Assembly: GCA_902767025.1 (NCBI GenBank)
Contig: CACXFZ010000207.1
Coordinates: forward strand, 1 to 5,730
DNA length: 5,730 bases
Reading direction: 5' to 3'
Source: an uncultured Coriobacteriaceae bacterium
GTDB taxonomy: Bacteria; Actinomycetota; Coriobacteriia; Coriobacteriales; Eggerthellaceae
A program made the translations under genes and the position numbers. The notes under the pieces are model-generated. The model saw only the letters and a program-made list of their open reading frames with translations. It was not told where the DNA came from and did no database searches. Every line of letters starts with the position of its first letter. Position 1 is the stretch's first letter. Positions 1-5,730 of this stretch are shown here, in pieces.

Positions 1-1130
1 ACCTTCACCGTGGAGTCAGGGGTCGAGATCTCGTTGTCGAAGCCGCGCTTGGAGTTCTGCTCGGGGTCGATCTTGATGCCCAGGTCCTCGAAGCCCTCCA
101 TGACCATGGCGCGCATGCTGGCGGAGTTCTCGCCCACACCGGCGGTGAAGACGAGGACGTCCATGCCGCCCATCTCAGCCCAGTACTCGCCGATGTACTT
201 CTTCACCGAGTTGGCGAACATCTCGTAGGCCAGCTTGGCGCGCTCGTTGCCCTCTTCCATCGCAGACTCGATGGCGCGCATGTCGTTGCTGATGCCGGAG
301 ACGCCCAGAATGCCCGACTTCTTGTTCAGGATGTTCAGGACCTCGTCGGCCGAGATGCCCTCGTGCTGAGCGACGAACGTGACAACCGCGGGGTCGATGG
401 CGCCGCAGCGGGTGCCCATCACCAGGCCGTCGAGCGGGGTGAGGCCCATGGACGTGTCGATGCACTTGCCGCCCTTGACGCCGGCAACCGATGCGCCGTT
501 GCCCAGATGGCAGGTGACGATCTTCAGGTCCTCGATCGGCTTGCCCAAAAACTCGGCAGCACGCTGAGAGACGTAGCGGTGGCTGGTGCCATGGAAGCCG
601 TACTTGCGGATGGAGTACTTCTCGTACAGCTCGTAGGGGATGGCGTACATGTAGGCCTTGGCTGGCATCGTCTGATGGAAGGCCGTGTCGAACACGCCCA
701 CCATGGGCTTGCCGGGCATGGCGTTCTGGCAGGCGCGGATGCCCAGGATGCCGGGGCCGTTGTGCAGCGGAGCCAGCTCTTTGACGATCTCGACCTTCTC
801 GATCACGTCCTCGTCGATGAGCGTGGACTCGCTGAAGTACGCGCCGCCCTGGACGATGCGATGGCCCACGGCGTCGATCTGATCGAGGGACTCCAGAGGC
901 GCGTTGTCGCCCTCGACGAGCGTCTTCAGGACCTCGTCGATGGCGGCCTGATGGTCGGGCAGCGGAACCTGGTCCTTCGTCTCCTGGTCGCCGATCTCGT
1001 ACTTGTGGAACGACGAGTCGGGCGAGCCGACGCTGTCGCACAAGCCGACGGCGAGCACGTTTTCGGTTTCGGTGTCGATCAGCTGGTACTTCAGCGACGA
1101 CGAGCCTGCGTTAACAACTAGGATGTTCAT
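1..1130 (-). CDS. ackA: Acetate kinase, C-terminus cut by window edge
   Basis: Cytoplasmic acetate kinase, which interconverts acetyl phosphate + ADP and acetate + ATP, the ATP-yielding last step of acetate fermentation. The visible 376 codons start MNILVVNAGSSSLKY, the family's phosphate-binding N-terminus. Residues known as catalytic or binding in the Methanosarcina thermophila enzyme fall at identical numbers: N7, S10, S12, R91, H123, D148, F179, H180 and R241. Other family blocks visible are YGFHGTSH (177-184), HLGNGASV (208-215), DTSMGLTPL (225-233) and FTAGVGENS (328-336). The enzyme is usually about 400 residues, so roughly 20-25 are missing, including the catalytic Glu near 384. Two conserved spots differ: HGG is QGG at 94-96, and NPAN is NGPG at 124-127. 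The ATG has a strong Shine-Dalgarno. Lys and Glu are almost all AAG and GAG, which suits a highly expressed gene. It lies 48 nt after the HIT gene; the usual partner pta is not upstream. Confidence 0.97.
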   Translation of the reverse strand, partial: MNILVVNAGSSSLKYQLIDTETENVLAVGLCDSVGSPDSSFHKYEIGDQETKDQVPLPDHQAAIDEVLKTLVEGDNAPLESLDQIDAVGHRIVQGGAYFSESTLIDEDVIEKVEIVKELAPLHNGPGILGIRACQNAMPGKPMVGVFDTAFHQTMPAKAYMYAIPYELYEKYSIRKYGFHGTSHRYVSQRAAEFLGKPIEDLKIVTCHLGNGASVAGVKGGKCIDTSMGLTPLDGLVMGTRCGAIDPAVVTFVAQHEGISADEVLNILNKKSGILGVSGISNDMRAIESAMEEGNERAKLAYEMFANSVKKYIGEYWAEMGGMDVLVFTAGVGENSASMRAMVMEGFEDLGIKIDPEQNSKRGFDNEISTPDSTVK

Positions 1131-1135
1131 TGGGT

Positions 1136-1143
1136 TCCTCCTT
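1136..1143 (-). promoter_or_regulatory. Strong Shine-Dalgarno of ackA
   Basis: The minus strand reads AAGGAGGA five nt before the ackA ATG. It is the strongest ribosome binding site in the window and fixes the start at 1130. The rest of the 48-nt gap (1131-1178) shows neither a convincing -10/-35 pair nor a hairpin followed by T's, so ackA may be reached by readthrough from the HIT gene or by a promoter I cannot recognise. Confidence 0.85.
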
Positions 1144-1178
1144 GTCCTGCCCATCCTTGCACATAAACCAACGGGGCC

Positions 1179-1568
1179 TTAGTCATAGAACTTGTCTGCG
1201 TTCGTGGCGCTCGAGCCCCAGTCCTGGTCGTTGGGGCGAGGCATATGCCCCCCGCCCAGGATATGCACATGCAGATGACGCACGCTTTGGGAAGCGTCAT
1301 CGCCTGTGTTGATAAGTATACGATAACCGCGTTCAGTCAACCCCTTGGCTTCGGCAACTTTACGAACTGCACCGAAAAGCTTGCCCAGCACGTCTTCGGG
1401 GACGTTGTCGCCGATGTCGGAATAATGGCCCTTGGGAATGAGCAGCGTGTGCACCGGCATCAGCGGCTCCATGTCGTCGAACGCGATCACGTTCTCGTTT
1501 TCGTAGACCGCCTCGACGGGGATCTCGCCGGTCGCGATCTTGCAGAAGATGCAGTTCTCGTCATGCAT
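1179..1568 (-). CDS. HIT-family (HinT-like) nucleotide hydrolase
   Basis: A 129-residue histidine triad protein, the usual size of bacterial HinT/HINT1-type enzymes. These cytoplasmic dimers hydrolyse purine nucleoside phosphoramidates and related nucleotide-protein adducts. The signature H-x-H-x-H is HLHVHILGG at residues 98-106. By analogy with HINT1, H100 is the nucleophile that is transiently nucleotidylated. An N-terminal CIFC (C6 and C9) precedes the typical KIATGEIP segment, and PVHTLLIPKGH (38-48) matches the family's central strand; such Cys pairs often bind zinc with downstream His residues. The start is supported by AAAGGA seven nt upstream, inside the 15-nt gap after xseB. The physiological substrate cannot be read from sequence. 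Tight spacing suggests co-transcription with xseA and xseB. The family is secure; the exact subfamily less so. Confidence 0.95.
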   Translation of the reverse strand: MHDENCIFCKIATGEIPVEAVYENENVIAFDDMEPLMPVHTLLIPKGHYSDIGDNVPEDVLGKLFGAVRKVAEAKGLTERGYRILINTGDDASQSVRHLHVHILGGGHMPRPNDQDWGSSATNADKFYD

Positions 1569-1583
1569 ACGGGCGTCCTTTCT

Positions 1584-1844
1584 CTAGGCTTTCTGCAGCG
1601 TGGTGTCTATTTCCTCATCGGTCGCGCTTTGCTCGAGCTGGCCCACCAGCACGTCGACCTTCTGCTGGGCCTCGCCGATGCGCGCCTTGAGGTTCTTGAG
1701 CAGGGCCACACCGCGCTCGTAGGCTTCCAGGCTGTCCTCGAGCTCGAGCGTGTTGCTCTCCAGCTTGGCTACCGTCTGCTCCAGCTCGGCCATGGCCTGG
1801 CGGAAGGTGAGCTCTTCGATGGGCTGAAGGTTGTCTTGTGGCAT
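1584..1844 (-). CDS. xseB: Exonuclease VII small subunit
   Basis: The small subunit of exonuclease VII, 86 residues (E. coli XseB is about 80). Several copies bind each large subunit to form the enzyme that degrades single-stranded DNA from both ends into acid-soluble oligonucleotides. The protein is nearly all helix. The family core runs from TFRQAMAELEQ (13-23) through KLESNTLELEDSLEAYERG (27-45) to EAQQKVDVL (58-66), and the acidic/Leu spacing suits a helical hairpin. A GAGAGGAA ribosome binding site lies four nt before the ATG. It follows the xseA stop by 21 nt and precedes the HIT start by 15 nt, so the three genes are very likely one transcript. Confidence 0.96.
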   Translation of the reverse strand: MPQDNLQPIEELTFRQAMAELEQTVAKLESNTLELEDSLEAYERGVALLKNLKARIGEAQQKVDVLVGQLEQSATDEEIDTTLQKA

Positions 1845-1865
1845 GGTGTTCCTCTCGATGGGAAT

Positions 1866-3134
1866 TTACGATTCCGAAGATATCACTTCGCAGTGAAGCG
1901 AGCCGTCACCCAGGAGCACTTCGACAGCGTCTCCATGCTTGACCTGGGTGATGGAGCGCACGAGCCTTCCCTGGGCGTCGCGCGTGAGCGAGTACCCCCT
2001 GCCGATGACGGCAAGCGGCGACAGGTCGTCCAGGCGCGATGCGTGCAAGGCGATTTCGTTGTCGAAGCGGTCGAGCAGCGTGCTCCCCTGGCGCGCAAGA
2101 GCGCTTTCCAGACGCTCCACGCGCTCGGCGTCGCGCGTGATGCCCGCGGGTATGGCGCGGTTCAGCCGGTCGGAGAGCATGTCTATGGTCTGAGCCGGCA
2201 TGGCGAACAGCTGCATGGGGTCGCAGAACAGCGGCCGGGTGGAATAGCGCTCGATGGCCATCTCGTGGTTGCGCAGCTTCGCTTCCAGGGCGCGCGCCAT
2301 GCTTGCTTCGTGGGCGCTCAGGGCCGCGCGCATCTCGCGCACGTCGGGCGCCACCGCCTCGGCAGCGGCCGTGGGGGTGGAAGCACGCAGGTCGGCGACC
2401 ATGTCGGCGATGGAGGTGTCGGGCTCGTGCCCGATGCCGGTGACGACGGGAATGGGGCACGACGCGATGTAGCGCGCGAGCGCCTCGTCGTTGAACGGCA
2501 TCAGGTCCTCGAACGACCCTCCCCCGCGCACGAGCAGCAGAACCTGCGCTCCCGCATCAACGACGGTACGCATGCCCTCGACGATGCCCTGGGCGGCTCC
2601 TGCGCCCTCGACCGGCACGCCGGCGAGCAGCACGCGCGCCAACGGGTAGCGCCTGCGCAGCGTGCGCAGGACGTCGTGCACCGCCGCGCCGCGCGGCGAG
2701 GTGACCAGGCCGATGGCCTGGGGGGAATCGGGAAGCGCCCGCTTGCGCATCGGGTCCATGAGCCCTTCGGCTTGCAGGGTGCGTGCGATCTGGGCAACGC
2801 GCTGGCGAAGGTCGCCCTCCCCTGCCAGCGAAAGCGCGAACACGTCGAAGTTCATGCGGCCCTTCGGCGCGTACAGTGTGAAACGACCCGTCATCTGGAC
2901 GAGCTGTCCCACTGCAAGCTCGATGCCCGCCGCGTGGTACTTGTTCATCCACATCATGCAGGGCATCGTGGCGTTTTCGTCTTTGACGGAGAAGTACACC
3001 GCCTTGTAGCCGGGCTTGTTTGCGACTTCGGAAACCTCGCCGACCAGCGTTATCGTCACCGATTCCAAGGCGCTTTTCGCAAGCGCCATGGCCGCCGATA
3101 CCGACAGCGGTTCTGTGCCGCCAGGCTGCGTCAT
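1866..3134 (-). CDS. xseA: Exonuclease VII large subunit
   Basis: Catalytic subunit of exonuclease VII, a metal-independent cytoplasmic single-strand DNA exonuclease used in repair and in clearing ssDNA. The 422 residues are of typical length. An N-terminal OB-fold (about 9-103) begins with PLSVS, where the family normally begins, which supports this ATG. The exonuclease domain follows (about 125-385): GLVTSPRGAAVHDVL (142-156), RGGGSFEDLMPFND (203-216), GIGHEPDTSIADMVADLRA (233-251), STPTAAAE (252-259) and VIGRGYSL (376-383). A helical arm (about 265-370), where small subunits bind, separates the last two blocks. The usual HETD is HEPD here (P238). The ATG lies only 3 nt after the metallopeptidase stop (TAG-GGC-ATG) and lacks a well-placed Shine-Dalgarno, so translational coupling is likely. 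The next in-frame ATG (residue 16) has no ribosome binding site and would cut the OB-fold. Confidence 0.97.
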   Translation of the reverse strand: MTQPGGTEPLSVSAAMALAKSALESVTITLVGEVSEVANKPGYKAVYFSVKDENATMPCMMWMNKYHAAGIELAVGQLVQMTGRFTLYAPKGRMNFDVFALSLAGEGDLRQRVAQIARTLQAEGLMDPMRKRALPDSPQAIGLVTSPRGAAVHDVLRTLRRRYPLARVLLAGVPVEGAGAAQGIVEGMRTVVDAGAQVLLLVRGGGSFEDLMPFNDEALARYIASCPIPVVTGIGHEPDTSIADMVADLRASTPTAAAEAVAPDVREMRAALSAHEASMARALEAKLRNHEMAIERYSTRPLFCDPMQLFAMPAQTIDMLSDRLNRAIPAGITRDAERVERLESALARQGSTLLDRFDNEIALHASRLDDLSPLAVIGRGYSLTRDAQGRLVRSITQVKHGDAVEVLLGDGSLHCEVISSES

Positions 3135-3137
3135 GCC

Positions 3138-3821
3138 CTAGTTGTTGCGCTGTCCGAGCAGCCACACCAGCTGCAGGATAGAAACCAGGGCTGCGGCGAC
3201 GTAGGTCAGCGCACATGCACGGAGCACGCTGAACGCGCCTGCGCGCTCGGATGCGGGAAGGCCTGCCGTCTCAAGGTAGTTCATGGCCCTGCGGCTCGCG
3301 TCGAATTCGACCGGCAGCGTGACGATGTGGAACAGGACCGCCACCGCGTAGAGCGCGATCGCCACGTTGATCATCATGTTGCCGCCCGTGATGCTTCCCA
3401 TCGAGTACAGCACGAAGCCGACGATCAGGAACAGCATCCACGAGTTCGAGGCGAGGTTGGCCACGGGAACCAGCGTGCTGCGCATCTTCATCAGCCAGTA
3501 GCCCTGGGCGTACTGGCAGGCATGACCCACCTCGTGGCATGCGGTGGCAAGCGCGGTGATGCTGCGACCGCCATAGGCGTTGGGGTCGATGGTGATCGAG
3601 TTGGTGCGCGGATCGAAGAAGTCCTGGCCGTTGCCACCCTGGGTGATGGGCACGCCGCCGATGCCGTGGAAGGCGAGCATGCTCAAGGCGGCTTGCTGGC
3701 CGGTCATCCCCGACGATGTCGGCACGTGGGAGTACTTGTTGATCTGGCCGTTGACGTAGGTTTGCGCACCCAGGCCGATGACCGTCGTGAGTATGATGAG
3801 CGTCAGATATCCCATTCCCAT
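3138..3821 (-). CDS. YugP-like membrane zinc metallopeptidase
   Basis: A 227-residue putative neutral zinc metallopeptidase of the YugP/Zn_peptidase_2 type. Visible order: an N-terminal membrane segment (about 4-20); a soluble part with ITIDP (76-80) and the zinc site HEVGH (H96, E97, H100); then hydrophobic segments at about 118-142, 148-170 and 203-223. E172 in PVEFDASRRA is the likely third zinc ligand, because this VEFDAS block is conserved after the HExxH in the family. The active site probably sits at a membrane face. The substrate is unknown even for characterised relatives. The first ATG is preferred over the ATG two codons later: GGAAGGGAG lies 10 nt before the first and 16 nt before the second. 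It appears to lead the transcript with xseA (3-nt gap) and is preceded by a TATAAT. The link to exonuclease VII looks positional, not functional. Confidence 0.9.
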   Translation of the reverse strand: MGMGYLTLIILTTVIGLGAQTYVNGQINKYSHVPTSSGMTGQQAALSMLAFHGIGGVPITQGGNGQDFFDPRTNSITIDPNAYGGRSITALATACHEVGHACQYAQGYWLMKMRSTLVPVANLASNSWMLFLIVGFVLYSMGSITGGNMMINVAIALYAVAVLFHIVTLPVEFDASRRAMNYLETAGLPASERAGAFSVLRACALTYVAAALVSILQLVWLLGQRNN

Positions 3822-3857
3822 AGGAGGCGGACTCCCTTCCTTGTCGTTCGCGTGCCT

Positions 3858-3863
3858 ATTATA
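3858..3863 (-). promoter_or_regulatory. Probable -10 for metallopeptidase-xseA-xseB-HIT
   Basis: The minus strand carries a perfect TATAAT in the 57-nt gap between the rnd stop and the metallopeptidase start. Transcription would begin about 7 nt downstream, giving a leader of about 30 nt that contains the GGAAGGGAG ribosome binding site. The -35 region at 16-18 nt spacing (GGCTCA/GCTCAT) is poor, and there is no extended -10 TG, so strength is uncertain. No terminator hairpin separates it from rnd, so readthrough from rnd may add to expression. Confidence 0.55.
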
Positions 3864-3878
3864 TCCAAGCAGGTGCCA

Positions 3879-5051
3879 TTATGAGCCAGGTTGTGCGCCG
3901 GTGCCGCCCTGCTCGGCAGTTGTTACGATAAGGTTCCCTTCGCGACATGAGAGCATGCATGTGCCGTCTATGAACGCGAGCAGGTCGTTTCCGACGATTT
4001 CGCGCCGCCACCCGTGAAGCAGGGGCGAATCCATCTTCCTGCGCGCGACGTCGACCAGGTCGCCGTGCGGCGCAAGGGTCTGCAGCGCGATGTGGTGCTG
4101 TTTCGCACGAAGGCGCGCGATGGCCGTCAGGGCATCGACTTCGACGTCGACGGACGCCTCGTTCCTGCCGTGCTTTTCCATCGTGGGCATCTGGCTCGGA
4201 TCCATGTCCAAGCCGGTGCAGATGGCCTGCACCACGGCGCGCGCGTCCTTGGTAGAGAGCCGTTCGGATATGCCGCGCACCATGAACAGGTCGTCGATCG
4301 TGCGCGGTTCGCGCTTGCAGGCTTCGACGATCTGCTCGTCGGCGAGCACCCACTTGCGCGGCACGTCGCGCTCCTTGGCCTTCTGCTCGCGCCAGGCCGC
4401 AAGCTCGCGGGCTGCGGAGAGCTGGGCGCGGGACAGCTGGTTGACGCGCTTGAGCTTGCGGTACTGCTCGCGGTCGTTGACGATGTAGCGCTCGGGGTTC
4501 GAGAGCTCCTTGAAGTCGGCGTCGAGCCATTCGAGCCTGCCGGCTTCTTGCAGCTCCCGTTTCATCGTGCGGTAGACCTCGGGCAGGTAGCGTACGTCGT
4601 CTGCGGCGTACTCGATCTGCGATTTGGACAGGGGGCGGCGGGTCCAGTCGGTGAACGAGTCGCGCTTCTTCAGGCGCACTCCGCACACCGACGATATCAG
4701 CGCCGCCAGGCCGATCTGCTGCACGTGCCCCATCAGCGTGGCGGCGATCTGGGTGTCGAAGATCGGTTCGGGGAGCATGCCCACCTGGTTGAACATGATC
4801 TCCAGGTCCTGCCGGCCGGCGTGCATGATCTTCACGATGGACGTGTCGGCGAAGGGCTCGGCCAGGCAGCGCAGGTCGGGCACGCGCAACGGGTCGATGA
4901 TGGCGACCTCGTCGTCGAGCGCCACCTGCAGCAGGCAGAGGCGCGGGTAGTAGCTCTTCTCGCGCATGAATTCGGTGTCGAGCGCGATCAGCGACGACGC
5001 GCGGGCGCGCGAAACGAACGATTCAAGATCTTCTTGGTTGTCGATGTACAA
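3879..5051 (-). CDS. rnd: Ribonuclease D, TTG start
   Basis: RNase D, a 3'-to-5' exoribonuclease of the DEDDy group that trims tRNA and other stable-RNA precursors in the cytoplasm. From the TTG it is 390 residues (E. coli about 375). The catalytic set is D25 and E27 in LDTEF, D82 in HAGRQDLE, and Y148 and D152 in EYAADDV; each sits exactly three below E. coli D28, E30, D85, Y151 and D155. An HRDC domain follows (about 205-280: QLSRAQLSAARELAAWRE to TKDARAVVQAI), then a second HRDC-like helical region (about 300-365). The frame stays open upstream with ATGs at 5114 and 5093, but neither has a good ribosome binding site, both would add residues the family lacks, and 5093 lies in the likely promoter. 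The TTG has AAAGAGG five nt upstream and gives the normal N-terminus. The gene is divergent from the lipid kinase. Confidence 0.95.
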   Translation of the reverse strand: MYIDNQEDLESFVSRARASSLIALDTEFMREKSYYPRLCLLQVALDDEVAIIDPLRVPDLRCLAEPFADTSIVKIMHAGRQDLEIMFNQVGMLPEPIFDTQIAATLMGHVQQIGLAALISSVCGVRLKKRDSFTDWTRRPLSKSQIEYAADDVRYLPEVYRTMKRELQEAGRLEWLDADFKELSNPERYIVNDREQYRKLKRVNQLSRAQLSAARELAAWREQKAKERDVPRKWVLADEQIVEACKREPRTIDDLFMVRGISERLSTKDARAVVQAICTGLDMDPSQMPTMEKHGRNEASVDVEVDALTAIARLRAKQHHIALQTLAPHGDLVDVARRKMDSPLLHGWRREIVGNDLLAFIDGTCMLSCREGNLIVTTAEQGGTGAQPGS

Positions 5052-5056
5052 CGAAA

Positions 5057-5063
5057 CCTCTTT
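5057..5063 (-). promoter_or_regulatory. Shine-Dalgarno that decides the rnd TTG start
   Basis: The minus strand reads AAAGAGG, five nt before the TTG at 5051. The two upstream in-frame ATG codons (5093 and 5114) have at best a weak GGA or nothing at the right distance, so this site is the main sequence evidence for a non-ATG start of ribonuclease D. Confidence 0.7.
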
Positions 5064-5084
5064 ATGATTCAAACGACTATGTAC

Positions 5085-5090
5085 TACAAT
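5085..5090 (+). promoter_or_regulatory. Probable -10 of the lipid kinase gene
   Basis: TACAAT matches the sigma70-type -10 consensus at five of six positions and sits in an AT-rich patch of an otherwise GC-rich window. The hexamer 17 nt upstream is TTATGA (5062-5067), a weak -35 with three of six matches. A start near 5097 would leave a short leader of about 16 nt carrying the AGGTGG ribosome binding site. Confidence 0.45.
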
Positions 5091-5097
5091 CATAGCA
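5089..5097 (-). promoter_or_regulatory. Probable extended -10 of rnd
   Basis: The minus strand reads TGCTATGAT, an extended -10 (TGn plus TATGAT, five of six matches). The hexamer at 17-nt spacing is TTCATG (5112-5117), a poor -35, which an extended -10 can tolerate. The expected start near 5082 gives a leader of about 31 nt with AAAGAGG before the TTG codon. The hexamer shares 5089-5090 with the plus-strand TACAAT. Confidence 0.45.
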
Positions 5098-5102
5098 ATT
5101 CC

Positions 5103-5108
5103 AGGTGG
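5103..5108 (+). promoter_or_regulatory. Shine-Dalgarno of the lipid kinase gene
   Basis: AGGTGG lies four nt before the ATG at 5113, slightly close but usable. The reading frame upstream reaches a TGA at 5065 with no other ATG, GTG or TTG between, so 5113 is the only credible start. Confidence 0.6.
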
Positions 5109-5112
5109 ATGC

Positions 5113-5730
5113 ATGAAACTATTGGTGATCAACAACCTCTCGTCCGGATTCGGCAAGTCTGCCGTCTACGACTTCATGCGCATGTTTTCCGAAGCGGGCG
5201 ACGAAGTCGTGGTGCGCAGCATAGATTCGAGCATGGACTTCGCATCCGCCCTCACCGGAGCCGAGTTCTTCGACGCCGTGGCGGTGGCGGGTGGCGACGG
5301 CACGCATTCGTCGGTGTGCTACCTGCTGCGCGACACCGGCATCCCGATCCTGCCCCTTCCCGTTGGCACGGCGAACCTGATAGCGATGAACCTGTGCACC
5401 CCCGAAGAGCCCTACGAGTTGGCGCAGCTGGCCAGGAACGGCAAGCGCCTGCGCTTCGACATGGGGCAACTCGAATTCGCCGACGCCACGTCGGGTTTCA
5501 TGATGATCGCCGGCTGCGGCTACGACGCCAAGATCATGTCCGACGCCAAGGGTTCGAAGCAGCTGCTCGGCCCCGTCTCGTACTTCAAGGCCGCGTTCGA
5601 CAACCCGAACCCGCAGCGTGCTCACTTCACGATCGACATCGATGGCGAGACCGTCGAGGCCGACGGCGTGTGCGTGCTGGTGCTGAACTTCTCGAAGATG
5701 CAGTTCGACATCACGCTGGGCCCCGGCAAC
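5113..5730 (+). CDS. Diacylglycerol-kinase-family lipid kinase, 3' end cut
   Basis: The N-terminal 206 residues of a DagK/YegS-like lipid kinase; the family is usually about 290-320 residues, so roughly a third is beyond the window. Members phosphorylate diacylglycerol or a related lipid with ATP, returning diacylglycerol to phospholipid synthesis, and work at the inner membrane face without membrane segments. Visible: the opening strand MKLLVINNLSSGFGK, the nucleotide-binding AGGDGT (59-64), PLPVGTANLIAMNL (81-94), FDMGQLEF (about 119-126) and GCGYDAKIM (about 138-146), the family's start of the beta-sandwich lipid domain. After GGDGT the usual x-x-E-V reads HSSV, so the common Glu is Ser, and GTxND is GTANL. 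The lipid substrate is therefore open; sphingoid-type or other lipid kinases of the same fold remain possible. It is transcribed away from rnd with a 61-nt gap. Confidence 0.9.
   Translation, partial: MKLLVINNLSSGFGKSAVYDFMRMFSEAGDEVVVRSIDSSMDFASALTGAEFFDAVAVAGGDGTHSSVCYLLRDTGIPILPLPVGTANLIAMNLCTPEEPYELAQLARNGKRLRFDMGQLEFADATSGFMMIAGCGYDAKIMSDAKGSKQLLGPVSYFKAAFDNPNPQRAHFTIDIDGETVEADGVCVLVLNFSKMQFDITLGPGN

Noticed and set aside
175..1041. Open frames of 250-290 codons on both strands across ackA.
   Set aside because: These are low-complexity Arg/Gly/His-rich or His/Val/Asp-rich shadows in other frames of ackA, whose own frame carries all the catalytic motifs.
2652..2698. A perfect 8-bp inverted repeat with a 3-nt loop (2652-2670), followed by a 12-bp palindrome (2687-2698), as a possible terminator or regulatory structure.
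   Set aside because: Both are inside xseA and are explained by its codons: repeated Leu-Arg codons around residues 156-160, and Pro-Arg-Gly-Ala codons just before. There is no T-run after them. In GC-rich coding DNA such palindromes are expected by chance.
3822..3878. A possible intrinsic terminator for rnd in the gap before the metallopeptidase.
   Set aside because: No stem followed by T's is visible; the AT-rich part is the TATAAT itself.
1245..3884. A very long open frame on the plus strand (879 codons) spanning four minus-strand genes.
   Set aside because: It is antisense to xseA, xseB, the metallopeptidase and HIT, all with clear family motifs. The translation is rich in His, Arg, Val and Ala with no recognisable domain, as expected from the complementary frame of GC-rich codons. 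It has no supporting start signal.
3859..4686. A 275-codon minus-strand frame within rnd.
   Set aside because: It is an Arg/Ala/Pro-rich shadow frame overlapping the RNase D coding sequence and has no domain of its own.
5119..5625. A 168-codon minus-strand frame opposite the lipid kinase.
   Set aside because: It is antisense to the GGDGT-containing kinase frame and has no motif or ribosome binding site.

Overview
This is a compact, high-GC (about 60% or more by eye), almost fully coding bacterial window. It carries ordinary housekeeping genes and I see no mobile element, CRISPR array, tRNA or rRNA. The protein set and base composition best fit an actinobacterial gut-type lineage such as Coriobacteriia/Eggerthellaceae. 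That placement is an inference from general character, not a database match.

Layout: six genes lie on the minus strand and one, at the right edge, on the plus strand. In the minus-strand reading direction (right to left) they are: ribonuclease D (rnd, 3879-5051, TTG start), a membrane YugP-like zinc metallopeptidase (3138-3821), the large and small subunits of exonuclease VII (xseA 1866-3134, xseB 1584-1844), a HIT/HinT-type nucleotide hydrolase (1179-1568), and acetate kinase (ackA, 1-1130, missing its C-terminal end at the window edge). A diacylglycerol-kinase-family lipid kinase (5113-5730, cut by the right edge) is divergent from rnd.

Transcription: two intergenic stretches hold credible promoter elements. 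The 57-nt gap upstream of the metallopeptidase has a perfect TATAAT and probably starts a metallopeptidase-xseA-xseB-HIT transcript, whose gaps are only 3, 21 and 15 nt. The 61-nt gap between rnd and the lipid kinase holds a -10-like hexamer for each direction, and the two hexamers overlap by two bases. ackA follows HIT after 48 nt with a strong Shine-Dalgarno but no promoter that I can support. No gap shows a convincing intrinsic terminator.

Functionally, rnd and xseAB are nucleases (3' RNA processing and single-stranded DNA degradation), HIT acts on nucleotide conjugates, AckA makes ATP from acetyl phosphate, and the lipid kinase probably acts in membrane lipid turnover. These are housekeeping neighbours rather than one pathway. 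I do not see a new biological system. The points worth a second look are the overlapping divergent promoters, the non-ATG rnd start, and residue changes in family motifs of AckA, XseA and the lipid kinase.
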